NCBI GenBank assembly: GCA_003022085.1
Contig: PXQK01000186.1
Location: 1-8,617 of the forward strand
Source of the DNA: Halobacteriales archaeon QH_10_65_19
GTDB taxonomy: Archaea; Halobacteriota; Halobacteria; Halobacteriales; Haloarculaceae
Reading direction: 5' to 3'
DNA: 8,617 nucleotides
Below the pieces are notes generated by a model. The model did not search any database. It was not told the DNA's origin and saw only the letters and a program-made list of their open reading frames with translations. Position numbers and translations under genes: made by a program. Of this stretch, positions 5,013-8,617 are shown in pieces. Position 1 is the stretch's first letter, and each line of letters starts with the position of its first letter.

Positions 5013-6167
5013 TCAGGCCTGTGGGTCGGAGACGTGATCGTCGCCAGCGACCGCGTCGTCGGCGACCTGTTCCTCCTCGGGGGGCTCCGTGTCGATCGGT
5101 TCATCGATCGGTTCGTCGACCGGGTCCGGCGACGCGTCGTCCTTGTCCGCCTCCTCCGTCGTGTCCGTCTTGACGTACTCGCGGCGGTAAATGTCGAGCA
5201 CCGCCCGGAGCGAGCCGATCAGCACCGGCCCGAAGAAGATGCCGATGAACCCGAGCAGGTAGACGCCGCCGAGGACGCCGAGGAGGATGGCACCGGGGTT
5301 GAGCCGTTTGTCGGTGTACCGGTCGATGATGATCGGTCGGAGGAAGTCGTCACAGAAGCTGACGACGACGGCGCCGTAGATCAGGAGCACGGCCCCCGAA
5401 AAGGGTTCGCTGACACTGAACAGGTAGACAGCGGCCGGCCCCCAGACGAGAAATGAGCCGATGATCGGTAACACCGCGAGAAACACCATCACGGCGGTCC
5501 AGAATGCGGCGTTCGGGACGCCCAACACCCACAGTCCGAGGCCGGCGACGAGTCCCTGGGTGACTGCGATGAACACGTGGCTGGCCAGCACTCCCCACAC
5601 CACGTCGTCGAACTCCTGACGGAGTTCGTCGTGGATGTGGTTCGGCAGCGGCACCGTCGCCCGGAACCACCGGTTGAACCGATCGGCGTCCTTGAGGAAG
5701 TAGTACAGCAGGAACATCGTCACCCCCAGCCCGATCAGCAGGCTGGTGACCGTCCCGAACACACCGACCGCGCCGTCGACGGTACCGATCCGGCTCTCCC
5801 GGGCGACCCGCTGTGCCATCTCCAGGAAGTCGACATCCCGGCCGGTAACCTCCTCGATCCGCGTTTCGACCTCCGTGAACGTGATCTCGCCGTTCTGGAC
5901 CTGCTCGTGGAAGGTGAGTGCCTCACGGACCACGATGCGCGCGAGCAGCAACACCGGCAGGATGATCGCCACGGTCGCTCCGACGACCAGCAGCACGGCG
6001 GCGACCCGCGGGTTAGTGTACTCCGAGAGCTGGACCTGGAGTGGCCGGAGCGGATACGCCAGCAGCACTGCCAGCAGGAAGAACTCGAGAAACGGCCACA
6101 CCAGCAGTATCAACACGACGAGGAGGAGCCCCGCGAGCAGCAGGACGACGGCTCGCGCGCGGTTCAT
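5013..6167 (-). CDS. AI-2E family transporter (PF01594-type permease)
   Basis: The product is 384 residues, with about eight predicted membrane helices. Two lie at 8-24 and 26-41, and one at 55-78. A hydrophilic stretch with a predicted helix-rich soluble part covers 80-132. Helices resume at about 134-157, 192-216, 220-238, 240-270 and 294-322. Family-typical features are the FLLYYFLKDADRF segment (152-164), FLAVLPIIGSFLVWGPAAVYL (229-249), DDFLRPIIIDRYTDKRLNPG (273-292) and GFIGIFFGPVLIGSLRAVLDIYRREY (306-331). The family is named after E. coli TqsA/YdiK proteins linked to autoinducer-2 export, but members also include Na+/H+ antiporters; the haloarchaeal substrate is unknown. The C-terminus (331-384) is a cytoplasmic, strongly acidic tail with the tandem DEPIDEPID. 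The start has a good TATA box 28 bases upstream and GGAG seven bases before the ATG. Confidence 0.9.
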   Translation of the reverse strand: MNRARAVVLLLAGLLLVVLILLVWPFLEFFLLAVLLAYPLRPLQVQLSEYTNPRVAAVLLVVGATVAIILPVLLLARIVVREALTFHEQVQNGEITFTEVETRIEEVTGRDVDFLEMAQRVARESRIGTVDGAVGVFGTVTSLLIGLGVTMFLLYYFLKDADRFNRWFRATVPLPNHIHDELRQEFDDVVWGVLASHVFIAVTQGLVAGLGLWVLGVPNAAFWTAVMVFLAVLPIIGSFLVWGPAAVYLFSVSEPFSGAVLLIYGAVVVSFCDDFLRPIIIDRYTDKRLNPGAILLGVLGGVYLLGFIGIFFGPVLIGSLRAVLDIYRREYVKTDTTEEADKDDASPDPVDEPIDEPIDTEPPEEEQVADDAVAGDDHVSDPQA

Positions 6168-6190
6168 ATCTCCACTTCCCGCGCTGTCGA

Positions 6191-6199
6191 TAATAAAAG
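6191..6199 (-). promoter_or_regulatory. TATA box of the AI-2E transporter gene, overlapping the hisS 3' T-tract
   Basis: On the minus strand this reads CTTTTATTA, centred 28 bases before the ATG at 6167. It is one of the clearest TATA boxes in the window. The same T-rich stretch is about 70 bases past the hisS stop codon. Confidence 0.6.
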
Positions 6200-6210
6200 A
6201 GGGGGTGCTG
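6191..6210 (-). terminator. T-rich putative terminator of hisS
   Basis: Reading the minus strand downstream of hisS, CACCCCCTCTTTTATTA is the first T-rich tract after a GC-rich stretch. Archaeal RNA polymerase terminates at such U-tracts without needing a hairpin. It coincides with the promoter of the next gene in the same direction, so read-through versus termination could tune that gene. Confidence 0.35.
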
Positions 6211-6269
6211 TTGCTGTAGGAGCAGACCGCGTGAACGACCTGTTGCTGGACGTTCTGGGCGAACAGTGA

Positions 6270-7574
6270 CTACACGAAGTCGTCGAAGGTCGGCCGGTTG
6301 TGGCTGCCGGGGAACTCCTCGACTGGAACCTGGATCTGGTCGCCGGTGTCCATGTCCTTGAGCGTGATCTCGTCGTCTTCGAGGTCCCGCTCGCCGACGA
6401 TGACGACCGTCTCGGCGTTGATCGAGTCGGCGTAGTCGAGTTGCGCGCTGAAGCTCCGACCCGCCACGTCCGTCTCGACGACGTGGCCCTCGCTCCGCAG
6501 GGTTCGGGCGAGGCTGGAGGCGACTGCCCGGACGTCCCCGATCTGGAGGACGTAGTAGTCGGTCTGGAACGACTCCTCGGGCCAGACGCCGGCGCGCTGA
6601 CAGAGCAGTGAGAGCGGCGCGTAGCCGGGCGCGACGCCGACCGCGGGGGTCGGCTGGCCGCCGAAGCCCTCGATGAGGTCGTCGTACCGGCCGCCGCCGA
6701 ACACCGACCGCGACACCTCGCCCGTCGAGTCGAAACACTCGAAGACGACGCCCGTGTAGTAGTCCAGCCCGCGGGCGGTCGTCAGCGAGAGCGTGCAGTA
6801 CTCCCGGACGCCGAAGTCTGCCGTCGCGTCGAGCACCGCCTGCAGGTTCCCGACGGCGTCCGCGACGCGGTCGGTGCCGGCGAACTCGGTCAGTTCGTCG
6901 AGCTCCTCCTCCGGCGTGGCGAGCAGGCCGTCGAACGAGACCGCCTGCGACTCGGTGAGGCCGGCGTCGGTCAGCAGCCGGAGGTACTCGTCGCGGTTGA
7001 CCTTCTCGCGCTTGTCGACCGTCCGGATCGCCTCGGCGGTGTCGACGTCGGTGTCGAACGACTCCAGCAGGCCGCCGAGGATGTCGCGGTGGGAGACGCG
7101 GAACTCGAAGTCCGCGGCCGAGAGACCGAGGTCGGCGAGCGCGTCGGCGACGACTGCGAGGATCTCGGCGTCGGCTGTCGGTTCGCTCGACCCGAAGATG
7201 TCGATATTAGTCTGGTAGAACTCCCGGAACCGGCCCTGCTGGGGCTCCTCGTAGCGCCAGAACGGCCGCGTCGAGACCCACTTGATCGGCTTCGAGAGCG
7301 CCTGCTGTTTGGCCACCACCATCCGCGCGACGGTCGGCGTTAACTCGGGCGTCAGCGCAACCTTCCGGCCGCCCTTGTCCTGGAAGGCATACAGCTCCTC
7401 GACGATCTCCTCGCCGCTCTTGTCGACGTACATCTCGACGGGCTCGACCGCCGGCGTCCCGACCTCCCGGAACCCGTACTGCTTGGCCGTCCCCTCGACG
7501 GTGTCCATCACGTTCCGTCGCGACTGCATCTCCTCGGAATAGAAGTCACGAAACCCCTTGATGCGTTCGTACAT
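6270..7574 (-). CDS. hisS: Histidyl-tRNA synthetase
   Basis: The product is 434 residues, normal for a class II HisRS. It attaches histidine to tRNA-His in the cytoplasm. The N-terminus MYERIKGFRDFYSEEM matches the family's 'G-x-RD-x-x-P' entry, with Ser in place of the usual Pro. Motif 2 is TRPFWRYEEPQQGRFREFYQ (102-121). The histidine-specific motifs are ARGLDYYTGVVFE (267-279), in which Arg268 corresponds to the catalytic Arg259 of E. coli, and VFGGGRYDDLIEGFGG (291-306). The motif 3 region, TPAVGVAPGYAPLSLL (309-324), lacks the Arg found in the usual GxxxGxxR. The C-terminal anticodon-binding domain spans about 338-425. The start at 7574 is set by the conserved MYERIKGFRDF; a longer frame upstream has no family resemblance. 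Its promoter, possibly CTTTCAAG about 27 bases upstream, is weak. Confidence 0.96.
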   Translation of the reverse strand: MYERIKGFRDFYSEEMQSRRNVMDTVEGTAKQYGFREVGTPAVEPVEMYVDKSGEEIVEELYAFQDKGGRKVALTPELTPTVARMVVAKQQALSKPIKWVSTRPFWRYEEPQQGRFREFYQTNIDIFGSSEPTADAEILAVVADALADLGLSAADFEFRVSHRDILGGLLESFDTDVDTAEAIRTVDKREKVNRDEYLRLLTDAGLTESQAVSFDGLLATPEEELDELTEFAGTDRVADAVGNLQAVLDATADFGVREYCTLSLTTARGLDYYTGVVFECFDSTGEVSRSVFGGGRYDDLIEGFGGQPTPAVGVAPGYAPLSLLCQRAGVWPEESFQTDYYVLQIGDVRAVASSLARTLRSEGHVVETDVAGRSFSAQLDYADSINAETVVIVGERDLEDDEITLKDMDTGDQIQVPVEEFPGSHNRPTFDDFV

Positions 7575-7645
7575 ACCCGGCGTACGACGAGGGGGCGCTT
7601 GAAAGCTTCTGTCCCGCGACAGCAGCAGGCGCTGATCGGTGCACT

Positions 7646-7867
7646 GTCCTCGAGACGACAAACCTGCGCAAGGAGTACTGCGAGGCGGGCAACACCCTGT
7701 TTCTCTCGACGCACATCATAGAGGTCGTCGAACAGCTGTGCACGCGGGTCGGCATCGTCGACGAGGGTGCGCTGGCCGCCGAGCGGGACCCGACCACGCT
7801 CGACGCTGGCCTGCTAGAGACGTTCGCGATCGAGGTCGGCGGTCGGAAACATGTGACCGAGCCGTGA
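7646..7867 (+). pseudogene. C-terminal remnant of an ABC transporter ATPase
   Basis: An open frame ending in TGA (7865-7867) gives VLETTNLRKEYCEAGNTLFL, then STHIIEVVEQLCTRVGIVDE and GALAAERDPTTLDAGLLETF, ending HVTEP. STHIIEVVEQLC is the H-loop (switch histidine) with its following helix, and RVGIVDEGALAAERDP is the strand and turn that end the nucleotide-binding domain of ABC-2/drug-exporter-type ATPases. The upstream parts (Walker A, Q-loop, LSGGQ, Walker B) are absent: the sequence before about 7645 is the hisS promoter region. No plausible start codon precedes the match. The protein would bind ATP only with those parts, so this is a decayed gene. A partial permease ORF overlaps its stop, as in an intact ABC exporter operon. 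Confidence 0.8.
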
Positions 7868-7953
7868 CGACGAGCCAGGACACTCCGGGAGTGGCGCTGT
7901 TCCGGCGGGTGCTGGCCACGTTTCTCCTCAAGGATCTGGTCTTCGAGCCGCCG
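7864..7953 (+). pseudogene. N-terminal remnant of an ABC-2-type permease
   Basis: A GTG at 7864 overlaps the ATPase stop (GTGA), the usual arrangement of translationally coupled ATPase/permease pairs. The reading is VTTSQDTPGVALFRRVLATF then LLKDLVFEPPA, like the cytoplasmic N-terminus of an ABC exporter permease just before its first membrane helix. After about residue 30 no hydrophobic helix appears. The frame instead turns Arg-rich and runs on through the promoter and the next gene in a different frame. The membrane part has therefore been deleted, probably together with the first part of the ATPase in separate events. Family assignment rests on context and this short segment. Confidence 0.5.
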
Positions 7954-8000
7954 GCACGGAGCAGTGTCCGCCGGGTCGGCAGTGACCGCTACCGGCGGAC

Positions 8001-8017
8001 TATTATAATCGTTTATC
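8001..8017 (+). promoter_or_regulatory. Promoter of the DUF7260-like gene (two TATA-like cores)
   Basis: TATTATAAT (8001-8009) and TTTATC (8012-8017) lie 37 and 28 bases before the GTG at 8042. The second has the leaderless spacing; the first is the better TATA match and would give a leader of about 10 bases. This A/T-rich island stands out sharply from the GC-rich surroundings. Confidence 0.55.
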
Positions 8018-8041
8018 AGACGGTCAGTACATCACTCGGGT

Positions 8042-8617
8042 GTGACAGGCATCAACAGACAGGCACGGCGGGAGCTGTTCGACGCGGCCCGGGAGCGTCT
8101 GCGGACCGAGCGCTGCCGGACCGCCGACGAGCGGGAGGCGTTCGCCGCGTTCGAGCGGAGGGTCCGGGAGCTCGACGGATGGAGTACCCCAGTTCAGAAC
8201 GATGTATCGGGGGTCACGCTGGCGGCGGCGGGGTCCCAGCGGGGGCTGGGAGCAGTCCAGGAGGCGTACGAGGCGACGGTGATGTCAGTGCCCCACTACA
8301 GCGAGGAGTACGACGAACCGTTCGAACAGCACGTCCGCGCGGAGTTCGGGCCGGATCTGGCCGCGCTGCTCACCCAGGGGCAGGCGTTCGATAGCCGGAC
8401 CAGGCAGACGGTGCTGGCCGCTGCCTCCGAGGCCCAGGAGACACGCGACCGGCTGATCCGGGCACTCGACGACGAACAAGAGTCCTTCGAAGACGTGGTC
8501 GGGGAGCTGCTCTCGGTACTCGAGGAACTGCCGGAGTACGAGGACGCGCGGTTCCCGAAGCTGTCCTTCGGGACGCTCGACGCGTACCGCGCCCGGCTGC
8601 TGGTGCTCGAGGAGAAG
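8042..8617 (+). CDS. DUF7260-like haloarchaeal protein, GTG start, 3' end outside window
   Basis: An open frame of 192 codons runs from GTG at 8042 to the window edge without a stop. It begins VTGINRQARRELFDAARERL and continues with long charged helices: RTADEREAFAAFERRVREL (26-44), GLGAVQEAYEATVMSVPHYSEEYDE (68-92), AALLTQGQAFDSRTRQTVLAAASEAQETRDRLIRALDDE (107-145) and SFEDVVGELLSVLEELPEYED (148-168). Then SFGTLDAYRARLLVLEE follows (175-191). The pattern, including the 'reeaFaaFerrV', 'ayr.Tvm.vpHy.eeY.E' and 'lrtlDa.R.RL' type segments, fits the haloarchaeal DUF7260 family as I recall it. No signal peptide or membrane helix is seen, and function is unknown. The GTG is supported by TATA boxes 28-37 bases upstream; the next in-frame Met is 80 codons in. 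It is probably cytoplasmic and coiled-coil-like. Confidence 0.7.
   Translation, partial: MTGINRQARRELFDAARERLRTERCRTADEREAFAAFERRVRELDGWSTPVQNDVSGVTLAAAGSQRGLGAVQEAYEATVMSVPHYSEEYDEPFEQHVRAEFGPDLAALLTQGQAFDSRTRQTVLAAASEAQETRDRLIRALDDEQESFEDVVGELLSVLEELPEYEDARFPKLSFGTLDAYRARLLVLEEK

Noticed and set aside
5577..6269. Plus-strand open frame of 230 codons opposite the AI-2E transporter
   Set aside because: His/Gln/Glu-rich composition typical of the antisense of a hydrophobic membrane gene, with no promoter or motif.
7575..7661. 29-residue N-terminal extension of hisS
   Set aside because: No family resemblance before MYERIKGFRDF, and it would take in the hisS promoter region.

Overview
The window is almost certainly from a haloarchaeon (class Halobacteria, perhaps the Haloarcula/Halomicrobium side, though the genus cannot be fixed from sequence alone). 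Signs are the very high GC, strong G/C third positions, proteins rich in Asp/Glu, TATA-like boxes about 27 bases before start codons (leaderless transcripts), and archaeal or haloarchaeal families such as PDCD5 and DUF7260-like proteins. It reads as ordinary chromosome with an unusual density of short structured intergenic repeats and several decayed genes.

Layout, left to right: the 3' end of a secreted dockerin-like protein (1-375, +); a two-wHTH ArsR-type regulator with a palindromic putative operator directly before its ATG (433-1128, +); repeat element E1 (1168-1323, - orientation); a small four-helix membrane protein (1323-1814, -); divergently, the PDCD5-family DNA-binding protein (1890-2237, +) followed 4 bases later by a shortened PP-loop ATPase (2242-2622, +); repeat element E2 (2620-2733, +); upp, uracil phosphoribosyltransferase (2792-3469, +); an 82-base palindromic repeat E4 (3469-3550); an acyl-CoA dehydrogenase (3649-4773, +); a degenerate repeat E3 (4887-4990, +); an AI-2E-type permease (5013-6167, -); hisS, histidyl-tRNA synthetase (6270-7574, -); remnants of an ABC exporter, ATPase C-terminus plus permease N-terminus (7646 to about 7950, +); and a GTG-initiated DUF7260-like gene that runs off the right edge (8042-8617, +).

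The genes are mostly single transcription units: housekeeping functions (translation, pyrimidine salvage, PDCD5) mixed with catabolism (acyl-CoA dehydrogenase) and envelope or membrane proteins. Only PDCD5/PP-loop looks like an operon. No single pathway links them.

The most interesting signal is non-coding. Three related elements (E1-E3) with about 16-bp terminal inverted repeats and a shared internal core, plus a fourth palindrome with similar ends (E4), all begin with CTGATAC. In three of four cases the TGA of that sequence is the stop codon of the gene upstream, in the same orientation. E1 and E2 share 29 identical bases and bracket the 1323-2622 gene block in inverted orientation. They look like MITE- or palindromic-type mobile repeats, or a recurring 3'-end structure, and would repay a genome-wide survey.
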